Origin: Pseudoips prasinana
Taxonomy: Eukaryota > Arthropoda > Insecta > Lepidoptera > Nolidae
DNA length: 64,000 nt
Direction: 5' to 3'
NCBI GenBank assembly: GCA_951640165.1
Contig: OX621259.1
Coordinates: 1,116,001-1,180,000, forward strand
Shown: piece by piece, positions 51,265-62,575 of the stretch
How the letters are laid out: each line of letters opens with the position of its first letter
How positions within the stretch are numbered: position 1 is the first letter of the stretch
Program-made: the position numbers and the translations under genes
The notes under the pieces: generated by a model
Databases searched by the model: none
Seen by the model: the letters and a program-made list of their open reading frames with translations, nothing else
What the model was told of the DNA's origin: nothing

Positions 51265-51540
51265 TTGCTAATTAGTGCACACACAGTAGCCCTCGAGGCA
51301 GTTGGCAACTTAATCTCAACTTGGCTGCATGCAGAGCGCTTTGTCACTGACAGGAGTAATCTTCCTATTCAGACACTATTGTGTTTGCAAAGTTATATAC
51401 AAGACGGGAAATCTTCACTTGAAAAATGCCGGCATGTTTGTAAAGAACTTGTTTCTCATTGTAAGATGGATAGAAAGGCCTGTTAGAAAAGAAGTGCTAA
51501 GGTTTCAAAAAGATGGATTACGTGCAAGTATGTAAAGTTA
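51265..51540 (+). pseudogene. Coding-like fragment of unknown origin
   Basis: A 73-codon frame reads HTVALEAVGNLISTWLHAER, then CLQSYIQDGKSSLEK, HVCKELVSHCKM. Its composition is protein-like, but it has no recognised domain. The frame opens without a clear splice site and stops at 51486, and another frame overlaps. It could be a decayed transposase or retrogene fragment. I do not recognise it. Confidence 0.25.
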
Positions 51541-51554
51541 CATCGGCTACAGTG

Positions 51555-51765
51555 ACCTGTTTACCCCTCTAGGATGGTACGGTCCACCTGATGGCAAGCA
51601 TCACTCTGTGGGATCAATTAACTGCGGCGATATTTCGGTATGACATAGCAACCTTCAAGAAGCGAACCTATTCCTTTCTTAAAAACCGGCAACGTACTAG
51701 AGAAGTGTTGCTAGTGACCATGGGCGGCGGTAATCACTTACCTTCATATGACACGTAACACAACT
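51555..51765 (+). repeat. LINE 3'-end family Y, diverged
   Basis: 'aaaaaccggcaacgtactag' and 'gaccatgggcggcggtaatc' plus 'acttaccttcatatgacacg'. The left part differs from other copies. Confidence 0.6.
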
Positions 51766-52568
51766 TAACTCATAATATAGATGATTCTGGATGTACTTTG
51801 TGTCCATAAATTATATGTTTATGTTTATAAGTACCTCGAGACACATAATAGCTAGAAGCATTGTTTTTGAAAAAAAGAAGTAGTAAGTTAAAGTAATAAA
51901 AAGATTGCCTAGTCCAGTCGTGCGTTCTGCCTTATCACACAAATGTTATGAAAGACACATTACTCGTATAGAAATAATATATGTGTCCCGTTTGATTCGG
52001 AAACTAGCCTATGATTTATAAAAAAATATTATAAAACTACTCCAATGCGCGACGTGTAGAACTACACAGTTATGTTATAACTAAAATTGTATACTGTGGA
52101 GCTATCTTAATTGATTGACCCTCGTATCACAGTGGTGTAATCAACCTCCTAGGGCCAAAGAGCATTATTAGGATTTTTTTTCTTTTCTTTAAAACTACGT
52201 CAACTTAAAAGCTTAAGGCCTACTTGATGGTAAGCAGTAACGGCACAGAATAAATAGTACTTCGGGAGCCCATCGACTCATTCAACGCTCGGAACATCAC
52301 TTGCGCGTTATCTACCCTTCAGGGACCTTGACTTGAGGCTGTACAATAAGCTCCCTACCATGGTTCTCCCAAAAGACTACATCATGAGGCCCTGGAAAAA
52401 ATAAATGATATCTTTTTTAAATGGCTCCAGGGCATATTTTCTATATCTTAGAAAACTACGGTAGGGAGCCTCAACCTAAGAAGAAGAAAGTTCTGCTGAA
52501 ACTGTAGTGAACAGGATCTTAACACATACATTTGAATTTTATGGCATTATTTGCAATTCAAAGTGTTT
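51766..52568. other. Intron sequence, no gene
   Basis: Contains a dispersed block 'tgtactttgtgtccataaat' (51792) shared with 9520 and 62866. A weak inverted pair ('aagctccctaccatggttct' / 'ctacggtagggagcctcaac') lies around 52350 and 52453. No frame. Confidence 0.4.
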
Positions 52569-52706
52569 ATCTAATCTCAAAAGTGGGGAAATCATAAATC
52601 TGTTCGCCCGGCGGGTCGGGGTCCGGTCTGGGGCACCTCAGATTGGTAGATGGTGCTGGTTCAAGACCCACCAGAAGATCAAATTTATGAATTCCCATTT
52701 TTGAGA
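52569..52706. repeat. Small element with inverted ends and a B-box-like core
   Basis: The ends 'tatctaatctcaaaagtggg' and 'cccatttttgagataag' are inverted. The interior has 'ggtgctggttcaagacccac'. Shared with the copy at 9345. It could be a SINE-MITE hybrid. Confidence 0.4.
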
Positions 52707-52899
52707 TAAGGATCTTAAAAGTTCCAATTCATTCAAATGTAAAAATAATTAATTCAGTTAATATGTAACATTTGTGTACAATTATTTTTATTTAAACTTC
52801 AGTACAATGTACATAGGCGGACATTTTCTACCAGTCAAGCTTAGAATAGTGCAGAGAGATTATGGGCAGGTGCACTTAAGTTATAATAATTGTGTGTAC

Positions 52900-54785
52900 T
52901 TTTATTTATTTATTTATTAAGAAAACCAACAGCGATACAGATAATAACACAATTTACATGATACAATATAAAGGGAAGGCCAATGACAGGTTTTCCTTCG
53001 TGTAACATTAAAAGTGTAGTTGGCTAAAAAACGGACATAAAATATAATGCTAATACCAATCATTTATCAGACATTGATGTAGTGAGACTACTGTACGCTA
53101 ATGTATGCAGTAGGTAGTCTCGATTAATTAATTGCGAGAAATGACGTGATGTGATACATCGATGTCCAGCCAATGATTTTAATATAATGTTGTAAGTATA
53201 CATACATAGTTAATTTTAATTTATTAATATACATTCTTAAGTAAGACTGAATATATACAAATTCAAATAGGATTATTAGATCTTAGTCGTTTGTTTTTTA
53301 TAGTGCTTATAATTTGGGATTTATAAGTTTTTTTTAAACAAGAAAAGATATCAATTTCTTTGAAGGTTGTATTATATGTTCGAGCAATTCGTGTAAGCAC
53401 ACTATTTTGGGCATATTTCGTAGCGTGATAGGGTACGTGCAACATTGGAGTGTGACGAGTTCGTCGGAGAGGTGTGTTAAATGTCACTAGAGACAGCAAC
53501 TCGGGACAGTCAAGGCGTCCGTTGAGGATGTCATATAGCAGGCACATGTCTAATACTTTGCGTCGTTCTTCGAGGGTTAACATGGCATGCGAGCTGATAC
53601 TTTGTTGGTAAGATATTGGGAGTTTTCGAAGGCGATAATTTAGATGATTGACAAATTTTTTTTGGATGCGTTCTATTTGATTTGTATAAATAATGTAAAT
53701 CGGTGACCAGATAGGGCTTGCGTATTCGAGTGTACTACGCACATATGCGAAATAAATAGTTTTTAGAGACTCAATATTTTTAAAATTTTTGCAAGTTCTT
53801 AGCACGAATCCCAGATTTTTAAATGCTTTTGTAGTGATGAAGTCTATGTGTTCTGAAAACGATAATTTGCAATCAAATACAACACCTAGGTCACGGACTG
53901 TATTGATTTCACTAATAATGGTTCCATCAAAGTTATATGTAAACTGTATTGGATGTTTTCTTCGAGAGTAACTAATTTTTTGGCACTTATTAATATTGAC
54001 TGATATTTTATTTGTTTTGTAGTAATTACTAAGCCTATAAAGGTCTGCTTGAATAGCTTCGCAATCATGAATATTAGTAACTTTACAAAATATTTTTTTA
54101 TCATCTGCGTACATTAAGTGTTTTGAGTTTATAAAAGAATCTTTAATATCGAACAAGTAAGCATTGTAAAATAAGGGTCCTAGATGCGAACCTTGCGGTA
54201 CGCCACTTGGAATGTTAATAAAATTTGACCTATAGCCACCAATCACTACCGCTTGAGATCGTTTGTGGAGATATGATTCTATCCATCTCAATAAGTCACC
54301 CCGTATGCCCAATCTAAACAATTTATTGAGCAGGATGACGTGGTCTACCCGATCAAAGGCTTTCTCAAAATCAGTGTAGATCACGTCAACCTGCCCTCCA
54401 TTGTCAATATTATTAAGAAGATAGTTTGAGAAACATGCCAAGTTTGAAATTGTGGACCGATTCTGAAGAAATCCATGTTGTGTATTGGCTACTCCAGCTG
54501 CTATAAGCGGATATATAGCCTTATATAGAAGTTTTTCCAATACTTTACCTAAAGTGTTTAAAATAGAAATACCCCGGTAGTTTTCAATTTTAGTACGTGA
54601 GCCTTTCTTAAATACAGGAACAATGTGTGCCTTCTTCCATACCTCTGGAAAGATGCCATCTTTAAGAGACCGATTAAACAAAATATTTATTGGCGTTGCT
54701 AGAGATTTAGAGCATTTTTTCCAGAAGACTGGAGGAATAGCATCGCATCCTGGTCCCTTATTAATATTGAGAGTGTTCAATACTA
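52900..54785 (-). mobile_element. Minus-strand Jockey-like LINE, 5'-truncated
   Basis: RT-coding frame plus a ~360-bp 3' UTR ending in an (AAAT)n-like tail at 52902-52920. Lacks the endonuclease half. Its 5' boundary lies about 60 bp upstream of the exon D acceptor. Confidence 0.75.
53263..54780 (-). pseudogene. LINE ORF2 reverse transcriptase, uninterrupted
   Basis: 505 residues without a stop. Starts NINKGPGCDAIPPVFWKKCS, then KKGSRTKIENYRGISIL, motif A YTDFEKAFDRV, SGVPQGSHLGPLFYNAYLFD, motif C MYADDKKIF, and a C-terminal tail with LTLEERRKVLDMCLLYDIL. Typical Jockey-clade-like ORF2 C-terminal two-thirds. All RT catalytic residues are present, but the endonuclease is missing by 5' truncation, so it is not autonomous. 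The first Met is not the native start. Confidence 0.75.
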
Positions 54786-54847
54786 ATTATCAATTTTATA
54801 TTTTTTATTTACATTTACCTTATTTTTTATACCATGATTTAATTTAG

Positions 54848-54963
54848 CACCCAGTTTTGAAGACGACGAATTTTCAAAGGCGAGCAGTATTGAAGAGATG
54901 GACACTGATTTTGAGTTATACCTTGGACCGGACTACGGACTCCAAAACGTGACTAATTATACG
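54848..54963 (+). CDS. Host gene exon D (internal coding exon)
   Basis: Acceptor 'atgatttaatttag' at 54847 and donor gtgagt at 54964 bound 116 nt. CA completes the Ser codon begun in exon C. The frame reads FEDDEFSKASSIEEMDTDFE then LYLGPDYGLQNVTNYT and ends on a whole codon. The first half is acidic and probably a flexible linker or phospho-region. The second half is beta-like. The 610-bp intron that follows is the only short intron seen in this gene. Confidence 0.85.
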
Positions 54964-55573
54964 GTGAGTTTGTCTGCAATTATTATTGTGTTTCTTCTTT
55001 CTCTTCTCTTACTTTTACGACCAATGCTGGGTAAGTCTATCATATCACATAATTCTATCATTATTCACGATATCTCGAAATTTTGGTATTATAGGCGGTC
55101 TAAAAACAAGTAGCATAAGTTTCAAATAAAAATGTACAAATACTTATAAGGCGCTTACTAAATGTCATGAATCCATAATAAATGATGAAACACAATGATA
55201 GATATAGTAAATATTATGTTGACCAAGTGGTTAGTGACCCAAGATGCTAAGCCGTGGCCGGAGGCCATAGATATTGTGATTATATCAATGGCCACTATAT
55301 ATTGGCCATAGATATATGTGATAATGCCATAGATATTGTCTACAGTTTAAATAATTCCATCTCCCCTCCAAAAGGGTCTATAAGATTAAAAATGATCATA
55401 ATTCGCCGAAAGATGTCCACTGCTGAACAAAGGCTGAACAAACTTATAGGGGGCCTGTTCTGTGACGAAAACAACATTTATTGAAACATTTCATGGTGTA
55501 ATATAATATTAATTAGATTTTTAGTTATTTTACTTTTTGGAATTATAGTATCGCATATTTTATGTTGTATCAG
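54964..55573 (+). other. Intron D-E of the host gene
   Basis: 610 bp, AT-rich, gtgagt...tgttgtatcag. It contains an RTE-like scrap ('agatgtccactgctgaacaa', 55411-55430) and short ATAGATAT-rich repeats near 55264-55340. Confidence 0.7.
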
Positions 55574-55707
55574 GTAACTCCTGAAGAAAAAAGAATAATG
55601 CCAGGAGCGACAGTGGACTGGGTGGTGACGTTCAATCCTCCAGCAAATGAGGATCCGGTCTCCGACGTCAATCTACTGTTGCGTCTCATACCTTGTAATA
55701 ATGCAGG
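55574..55707 (+). CDS. Host gene exon E (internal coding exon; ASH/MSP-like)
   Basis: Acceptor 'tgttgtatcag' and donor gtaagt bound 134 nt: 44 codons plus GG. It reads VTPEEKRIMPGATVDWVVTF, then NPPANEDPVSDVNLLLRLIP. The pattern 'I.PG..V.W.V.F.PP' is what ASH/MSP-type immunoglobulin-like strands show in ciliary proteins such as DLEC1, HYDIN or CFAP47-type. The match is by eye, and family confidence is only about 0.3. The next exon must lie beyond the 3' elements, perhaps outside the window. Confidence 0.85.
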
Positions 55708-56592
55708 GTAAGTATTTATTATATTTCTAGGCATTAAAACAATACACTTTATTGTACTCAAAAAAGGCCTTTTTACAATGAAAAATTGATTATAATGTAC
55801 AACAGGCGGTCTTATCGCATTCAGCGGTTACTTCCAGACAAACTTTGGATGGATAGGAATTAAATGTATAAAATGCCGGAAACGGTGCAGTGCAAAAAGG
55901 TATACTAAAAACAAAAAATATTATAGTGATCTATTATAAATATAATACTAGATTATTAAAATACTAGATGTATATTCATATAAAATAAATGGTAATAATT
56001 ATTATGATACTGACAGATAGTGGTATATTTATTTACTAATATGATAACGCACGATTAAAAAAAACTTCGTTTAAAAACCGACTTTGAAAACTAAAAACTG
56101 AAAAGTATAAAAATATCATACTAAAGATTTAATTTAATAGATCTCTTAAGCAAACCTAATACCTTAAATACTATCGAAATACCTACTATAATTTGTATGT
56201 GCTACCTATTAATAGGTTTAAAGCGTGACGGACGGACAGACAGACATGACGAATCCATAAGGGTACCGTTCTTTGCCATTAAAAATAAAAAATAAAAAGG
56301 TTTTTATTCACGTAGACTTTAAAAACGCGCTTGTAAATAGTCAGAACATGTTTGTAGTATTATAGTTGTATACATTATTATTTCTAGTAACATAGATATT
56401 TAGGTACACATTGTATTGATAGTATTGAAACATTAATAAAATTTATTTTATAACAGCAATGATATTTAGCTAGCTCGTATCAAGTTATTGTCAAGAGATT
56501 ATGTTTCAGTTTAATTATCTAGTTTAAGTCTAATTATCTAGTTTAAGTCTAATATTTGTAATACATATTGGCAATGGTTCTGTCTATATTAA
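55708..56592. other. Intron sequence downstream of exon E
   Basis: AT-rich. 'gacggacggacagacagaca' and 'tgacgaatccataagggtac' at 56228-56270 are a scrap of repeat L. No further exon found. Confidence 0.45.
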
Positions 56593-56740
56593 GGTGATAT
56601 TATTATGACGGACCTTATGTTAATAACGACGGTCGCGCTTTAATGCTACCACCGGATCCAATGCGCCCCAACTGAGAAGACCCAGCGTAACAAACTCAGC
56701 GGGTGTCTCTACTACCGGTTTCAACACGGCCCAGTTGAGA
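56593..56740 (-). repeat. Dispersed repeat shared with 30045-30175
   Basis: 'aacgacggtcgcgctttaat' and 'aactcagcgggtgtctctac' are the inverted counterpart of 30045-30175. Confidence 0.55.
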
Positions 56741-57040
56741 CGCTCCGGCGAAACATACTCAATGGGGCATATACACGAGATTTGGTCCACTTACTGTAAT
56801 TATTTAGCAGGCAAACACAATATATGCTCGATCGGTTGTCTGATTAATTATTTATTTTAGGTTTAATATATTAGAAAGAGAAAATAAAAACGTCAAACTA
56901 AAAGTAACATTAATCATTTTGAGACACAACCAACAGTTCTGAAATTCGTAGAATATTTAAATAATAGATAGTTTTATTACAGATAGTTATGTAACATAAA
57001 ATATTACTCATGTCTATATGGCTATAAGATCTCCAGCGGA

Positions 57041-58910
57041 CTATGTGCAGGTAGATGCCGACCGCCAAATGTCTTTATCGTCAATGTAATCCTTAGTAGT
57101 GTAGTAACCCTTAGCCATAAGTTCACGTTTAATGTGTGACTTAAACTTATTATCAGGTAGTTTAGTTATATGAATAGGGAGCTTGTTGTAAAACCTAATA
57201 CAATTTCCCATGAATGACTTTTTAGTTTTGCTAACTCTAAAGGCTGGTATAGCTAGTTTGTCCTTGTTTCTTGTATTGACATTGTGCAAGTCACTCCGTT
57301 TTTTATATTTATCTAAATTTTTCCGCACAAACATTATATTCTGATATATGTATTCAGATGGAACAGTAAGTATATTTACCTCTTTAAAAACGCTTCGTAG
57401 AGACTCGCGACTGCCTAGATTATAAATAGCTCGGACTGCTCTTTTTTGTAATACGAAAATAGCACTTATGTCAGCTGCTGAGCCCCACAGCAGAATACCA
57501 TAGGACATAATGCTATGGAAATAAGCAAAATATACTAGTCTAGCAGTTGGTTTGTCTGACAATTGTCTGATTTTCCAAACTGCATATGAAGCTGAACTTA
57601 ATTTGGCAGATAATTTTTCAATATGAGGACCCCATTGTAATTTTGAGTCCAGTGTTATTCCCAAAAATACGGTCGAAGTAACTAAATCTAAAACTTCCTC
57701 GTTAAGTGCAACCGTTGGTTTAATATGAGTCACATTCGGCAATGAGAATTTGATGCATTTGGTCTTTCCTGCATTCAAAAGAAGATTATTTGCCGAAAAC
57801 CAATTTGATATGAGGCTGAGAGTTTTATTAGGTTCTATAAGATCCTTATCTTTCCTACTCACTTTAAATATGAGTGACGTATCATCAGCAAATAGAATTA
57901 TGTCTGATACTTTCTCTACTAGATATGGGAGATCATTGATATAAACTAGAAATAAAAATGGACCCAAAATCGATCCTTGGGGCACCCCCATTTTGACAGA
58001 ATGTCGTGTTGAATTTACCCCGTCTATTGAAACCAGTTGTTCTCGACCTGATAAATAGGACATTACAAGATCAAGAGATGTGCCAGAAATTCCATAGTAT
58101 TTTAGTTTCACAATGAGTGTATGGTGGTCTACGCAATCGAAAGCCTTAGAGAGATCGCAGAAAACTCCCAGCGCATCCTGCGACCCCTCCCAAGCCTCCA
58201 ATATAGACTTCATTAGTGTACACCCCGCATCCTGAGTAGAACGGCCCCTTGTAAACCCAAACTGCTTGTCATGCAATATCCCATTCATGTTAAAGTGCGA
58301 CAACATCTGGCTGAGCATGAGCTTTTCAAATATTTTACTTAACGCTGGCAGTATAGAGATGGGTCGATAATTTGTGGCATTATTTGAACAACCCGATTTG
58401 AAAACAGGTACTACCTTACTGATTTTCATAAGGTCTGGAAATACGCCATCACTTACACAGCTATTAAAGATGTTTGCAAGGATGGAAGCAATGTTTTGTA
58501 TAACTGATTCAATTGCCATTACAGACAGTCCCCATAAATCCTCTGTGGCCATTTTTTTAATGCTCTCAAAAGCTTTTAAAATATCAGCATTTGTAACAAA
58601 TCGAAAATTGAATTTGGGCACAATTGGTTTAATAGATTGTTTTAAAAAGATTTCAGCCACATCCGGTGACGACGGGAGGCATTTAGTAGTAACTAGAGGG
58701 ATATTTGTAAAAAACTCGGCAAAAATGTTGGCAACGGTAAGTTTGCCTGAAACAAGTTCGTCATTAATATTTAGTTCCACTGTTTGGTCTCTCAATCTTC
58801 TTTTACCCGTTTCAGTATTTATTATTTGCCAAGCTGATTTTATCTTATTATCGGAGTGTTTTATTTTTCCGCTTATATACAAACATTTAGCTTGGATGCA
58901 AACTTTTTTG
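57041..58910 (-). pseudogene. CR1-like ORF2 reverse transcriptase
   Basis: 613 residues with NYRPISILPALSKIFEK, FCDLSKAFDCVDH, MGVPQGSILGPFLFLVYIN, FADDTSLIF and the tail VLQKRAVRAIYNLG, then FYNKLPIHI. All RT catalytic residues are present. A one-base indel in an A-run near 58904-58910 separates it from the endonuclease frame. In function it would copy LINE RNA at the nicked target. Confidence 0.75.
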
Positions 58911-59916
58911 AAAATTTTTGAATAGTTACAAACATAATTTTTAAAATTGACATCAGCTGTATAGGATATTCTGTCATACTCAACTCATATAGGACATCTC
59001 TACTCCGTCTAATGCCTTGAGTTGCCCAATTAGTAAATTTTATATTTTTATTGTCAACTTTAATGATTTTTATTTTACAAACATTATTAAATTCGTTACA
59101 AATGCGATTAAATAATAAACTGTACATGTCGTTAGGGTTATTTGAGTTAGATGAAAGATGGCACAAACTAGTCTCTAGGTTGGAACTAAACTTCCCTAAG
59201 TTTGATTTTGTGAGTGGCCTACAAGTGATTATTTGCTTTTCTACAGTTATCACATTACTTAGTCTGATCATCTGGCATTTATGATCAGAATGAACACCGC
59301 TTACTAAACACTTCTCAGCGACTTCAAAATTTGTAATAATGTTATCGATGCAGGTAGCAGATGTTGGTGTGACTCTTGTGGGCTCAGAGAATACACATTG
59401 AAGATTAAAAGACCGAAATAGAGACAAAAACATATTCAATTCAGGTGAAACTGTTAAAATATTTATATTGAAATCACCGCATACAACATTTTTTTTACTA
59501 CTATTGAATTTCTTAAGAATATCCTCAATTGTGGATGCAAAGAGCTTTAAGTCAGATGATGGTGGTCGATAAACACATAATATGTAATAGAATTGTGTTT
59601 CAACACAAGCTACCTCACACACACGCTCAATAGACATTTGAGAGATATCTTTCCGTTCTTTAAATTGAATTTGGTTCCGTAGAAGTATCAGTACACCCCC
59701 ACCATCTGCAGAAGTCCGATTATAAAAACTGGCAACCCTTTAGCCACTAACATTAAAAGCCATTTTGTGTGCCCTCAACCAAGTTTCGGTAAAACACAGA
59801 ATATCTATATGAAATTTTTGACTAAAAAGTTCTACATCTAGTATTTTGCCAGAGAAGCGGTTAATATTTTTATGATATAAAATTAAAAATTGATCACACT
59901 TCTCTGTTGTCTTACT
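58873..59916 (-). pseudogene. CR1-like ORF2 endonuclease with premature stop
   Basis: The open part from 59637 reads FYYILCVYRPPSSD, NVVCGDFNINI, CIDNIITNF and SGVHSDHKCQMIRL, the APE endonuclease motifs. The same frame continues upstream (TSADGGGVLILLRNQ) past a TAA at 59740-59742. Before that it reads ILCFTETWLRAHK, with the catalytic Glu. The stop therefore truncates an otherwise complete endonuclease. Confidence 0.75.
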
Positions 59917-61322
59917 TAATTGTTTAAATTACTAACTAAACTAATCTTAGTAACATTACTAAGCGATGATAAAAATAGTGACTTCGTCATACTACTTATG
60001 ACTGAGTTAATAATTGAAGATACTAATGTAGAAAATAAATGTAAAAACTTTCTTGAGACCTGTAATGTACTCATGGTCAACCTACTACTATCTATAAATT
60101 TATTTGTGTCAAAAAACATAAATTTGTCATTGTAATGACTGACTAGAAACTGTAGATGCATATTTAGTTTATGAATATAATTATTTATTCTGTCAGGCAT
60201 GTTGGCCAAATATGGAAAGGCACACAATATTATTTTTTTACAATTTAACTCTAACATCTTATTAAAACTATCTGTAATATCTTTTTTTTTCAAGTTACTA
60301 CAATTTCCTACCAACAAAGTAATACATGAATTTTCACTGTGTTTATTCTTAGTTAATTTGTCTACAATATCTGAGAAATGTACTCCTGGCAAGCAGTAGT
60401 TAATAAAGGGACTACTTATCTTATTAATAAGCAAGGTACCAAGGCCCTTGCCTATATTGTCAGAATACAATATAGAGCTATATTTATCGTCACCTTGTGT
60501 ACATACTGGTGACCCTGACTTTAGTTGTGTGCATGACTCCAATATTGTACTGCTGCTGTTTATTAATTCTATTGCATTTTCAGCTACCAACTTATTATTA
60601 CACTTTTTGGTTGGCATTTGCATTTCATTTTTAAATGTCTTATAATTTATATATGTTAATGCTAGGGACTCTTCAAGTGTTTTAATCTCAGATAGCAAAT
60701 ACTGAGTGTCCTTTTCGTATATAATTTTACTGTCCTCTAACTTAATTTGAAAGTTTTCTATTTTATCTAATAAAGTTTTACGCTCTTTTGTTAATTGGAG
60801 AATGTATTTTTGCAGCTTTTCACTACTTAAGAATCTAATGTTAGGCTGGCAGTCTACAGAGTCATCCCCAGTCAAGTCAATTGTCAAAGTTGTTTTAATA
60901 GGGAGATGCTCCGGACCACAACTGGCTAACTCATCATGTAAGCTCTGATTTATTGGAGTCATTGCACATTTCTTATTTTTACTACAATTATGGAATTTAT
61001 TTTTATAGTTAATTAATTCCATTTCAAGCTCCCTAATTTTACATAGTGCTTGTTCATACAACATTCTACATTCATCAAAAGACTCTGTCTCCGCATGTAA
61101 TCTGTCTCGCTCTTCATTGGTAGATTCGAGTTGTTGGTTGAGATTCACTAGTTCTCTTTTCAATGCTGTGTTACTGTCAATAACTCTTTTAATCTCAACC
61201 TCATTATCCTCACGTTCTTGTTCAAGTTTTTGACACAGGTCTTTGTATGTTTGTAAGTCCTTGAGAGCAGATCTTAACTTGTGTTCGGCTACCTGAGCTG
61301 CAGCCATGCTACGAGTCTGCAT
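59916..61322 (-). CDS. CR1-like ORF1: coiled coils plus SGNH-hydrolase-like domain
   Basis: An uninterrupted 468-residue frame. Residues about 8-110 and 165-235 are heptad-rich coiled coils (KLEQEREDNEVEIKRVIDSN; LTKERKTLLDKIENFQIKLE). Residues about 283-420 resemble the esterase-like (SGNH) domain known in CR1 ORF1 proteins. Block I is SILYSDNIGKGLG where GDS is expected, and block III is LLVGNCSN, followed by CAFPYLANMPDRIN. The nucleophile Ser position appears to be Asn, and the C-terminal D-x-x-H block is not evident, so catalysis is doubtful. The role is probably RNA binding and assembly. The ATG is the first in frame and no upstream extension is needed. Confidence 0.7.
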   Translation of the reverse strand: MQTRSMAAAQVAEHKLRSALKDLQTYKDLCQKLEQEREDNEVEIKRVIDSNTALKRELVNLNQQLESTNEERDRLHAETESFDECRMLYEQALCKIRELEMELINYKNKFHNCSKNKKCAMTPINQSLHDELASCGPEHLPIKTTLTIDLTGDDSVDCQPNIRFLSSEKLQKYILQLTKERKTLLDKIENFQIKLEDSKIIYEKDTQYLLSEIKTLEESLALTYINYKTFKNEMQMPTKKCNNKLVAENAIELINSSSTILESCTQLKSGSPVCTQGDDKYSSILYSDNIGKGLGTLLINKISSPFINYCLPGVHFSDIVDKLTKNKHSENSCITLLVGNCSNLKKKDITDSFNKMLELNCKKIILCAFPYLANMPDRINNYIHKLNMHLQFLVSHYNDKFMFFDTNKFIDSSRLTMSTLQVSRKFLHLFSTLVSSIINSVISSMTKSLFLSSLSNVTKISLVSNLNN

Positions 61323-61330
61323 GTTGTGAG

Positions 61331-62064
61331 GTGTATGAGGTTGGGCTGAAAATAAAGATAGTGTGAACAGAAGGCTTGGAGAGAAATAAATAGGAAAGTT
61401 AGAATGTATGAGTTGAGACTTCAGTTAGAGTACTTTAAATATATGAAAAGAGAATATAAAAAGATATGAAATAACAGAAGGACACTAAATTAACTTTATT
61501 TTAAAGCAATATGTATATATTTATGTTTAGGAGGTATGTTAAGGTTATTTATTTGACACCTGAGAGTTGATAAATTGAGAGCTAGGGTCTATGCACGTTA
61601 ACTTAATTGGGAGAGTATATCAGTGTTGTTATTGTGTTATTTGTAGTATTTGCTGTCTGTAACCAATAATTTTGTCGTCGTATATGCTTCCACTCAGTGC
61701 GTCAAGCAAATCGAGACAGAATATGGCTAATAGGTATGATAGTGGACGTGACTCACACTAATGAGCCGAGTAAATGTTTGGTTAGATATTATGTGTAAAT
61801 TATTTGATAATTAGACTAATATACTCGCCGGGATTGTACACAAAACTTCATAATAAACTCGAATAAAGTTCGTTGAAGGGGGCGTTGACAGCTGATCGGA
61901 GACAGGTCCGCTAATCGAGTTATCTCAGGGTTTATTTCCTCACAATACATCCACAATCACGTATTAATCGTGCTAAATTGATTTACTGCTATAATACTTA
62001 TTATTTTAATATGTTAACCACGGATTTATAATTAATTACAATTTTATTTCCACTAGTACGATTT
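61331..62064. other. Sequence upstream of the CR1-like ORF1
   Basis: Probably contains the 5' UTR of the minus-strand LINE, but its 5' boundary is not visible. No other gene. Confidence 0.35.
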
Positions 62065-62575
62065 TAGACAACCGATCGGCAGTCCGCTACGGAACCCTAA
62101 AAATGGCAGCAATTCTGCATCAAACTAAAGAAAAATCACGTAAATCGGTTCATAAATCTCAGCGTTGTCGGTGTACGTACATAAAACAATGTGCTTGTGC
62201 TAAAAGGTGCGCCTACATGCGCTTCCAAAAACGAGCTTATACGAGCGTTTTAAATGCTAGTCGTCTGAAACTGTTATTAATGTTCATGCCAAGAAACACT
62301 TGAACAGTATGAGTCCAGTTAGACTAGCGAAGATTTAAAAACGTATGTGCCAAACATCGTCCACATAGACAAAGATTTTCATACGAAAATGTTGATAAAA
62401 TGAAAACTACTGGGCCAAACTATGTAAAATTTTTATGGGACCAAATGGCAACTATTCCACCAAACTAAAGAAGAACGTATATCGGATCATATATCTCCGA
62501 AAAATTTGAGTACATACATTAAAAAAAATACCAACGAACTTGAGAACCTCCTCCTTTTGAAGTCGGTAAAAATGG
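62065..62575. repeat. Lepidopteran repeat with 'cggaaccctaaaa' and 'cctccttttgaagtcggtaa'
   Basis: Both phrases are very common in lepidopteran dispersed repeats. The interior 'gaacgtatatcggatcatat' and 'ttgagaacctcctccttttg' fits. The 66-codon frame at 62103 has no family resemblance and is not called. Confidence 0.5.

Larger units (their letters stand above)
56950..61330 (-). mobile_element. CR1-like LINE, nearly full length
   Basis: Minus-strand order: ORF1 (61322-59916), endonuclease, then RT (to 57041), followed by a short 3' UTR. The tail region at 56965-56995 has 'aactatctgtaataaaacta', a tandem-like end rather than poly-A. ORF2 carries one premature stop and one frameshift. Confidence 0.75.
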
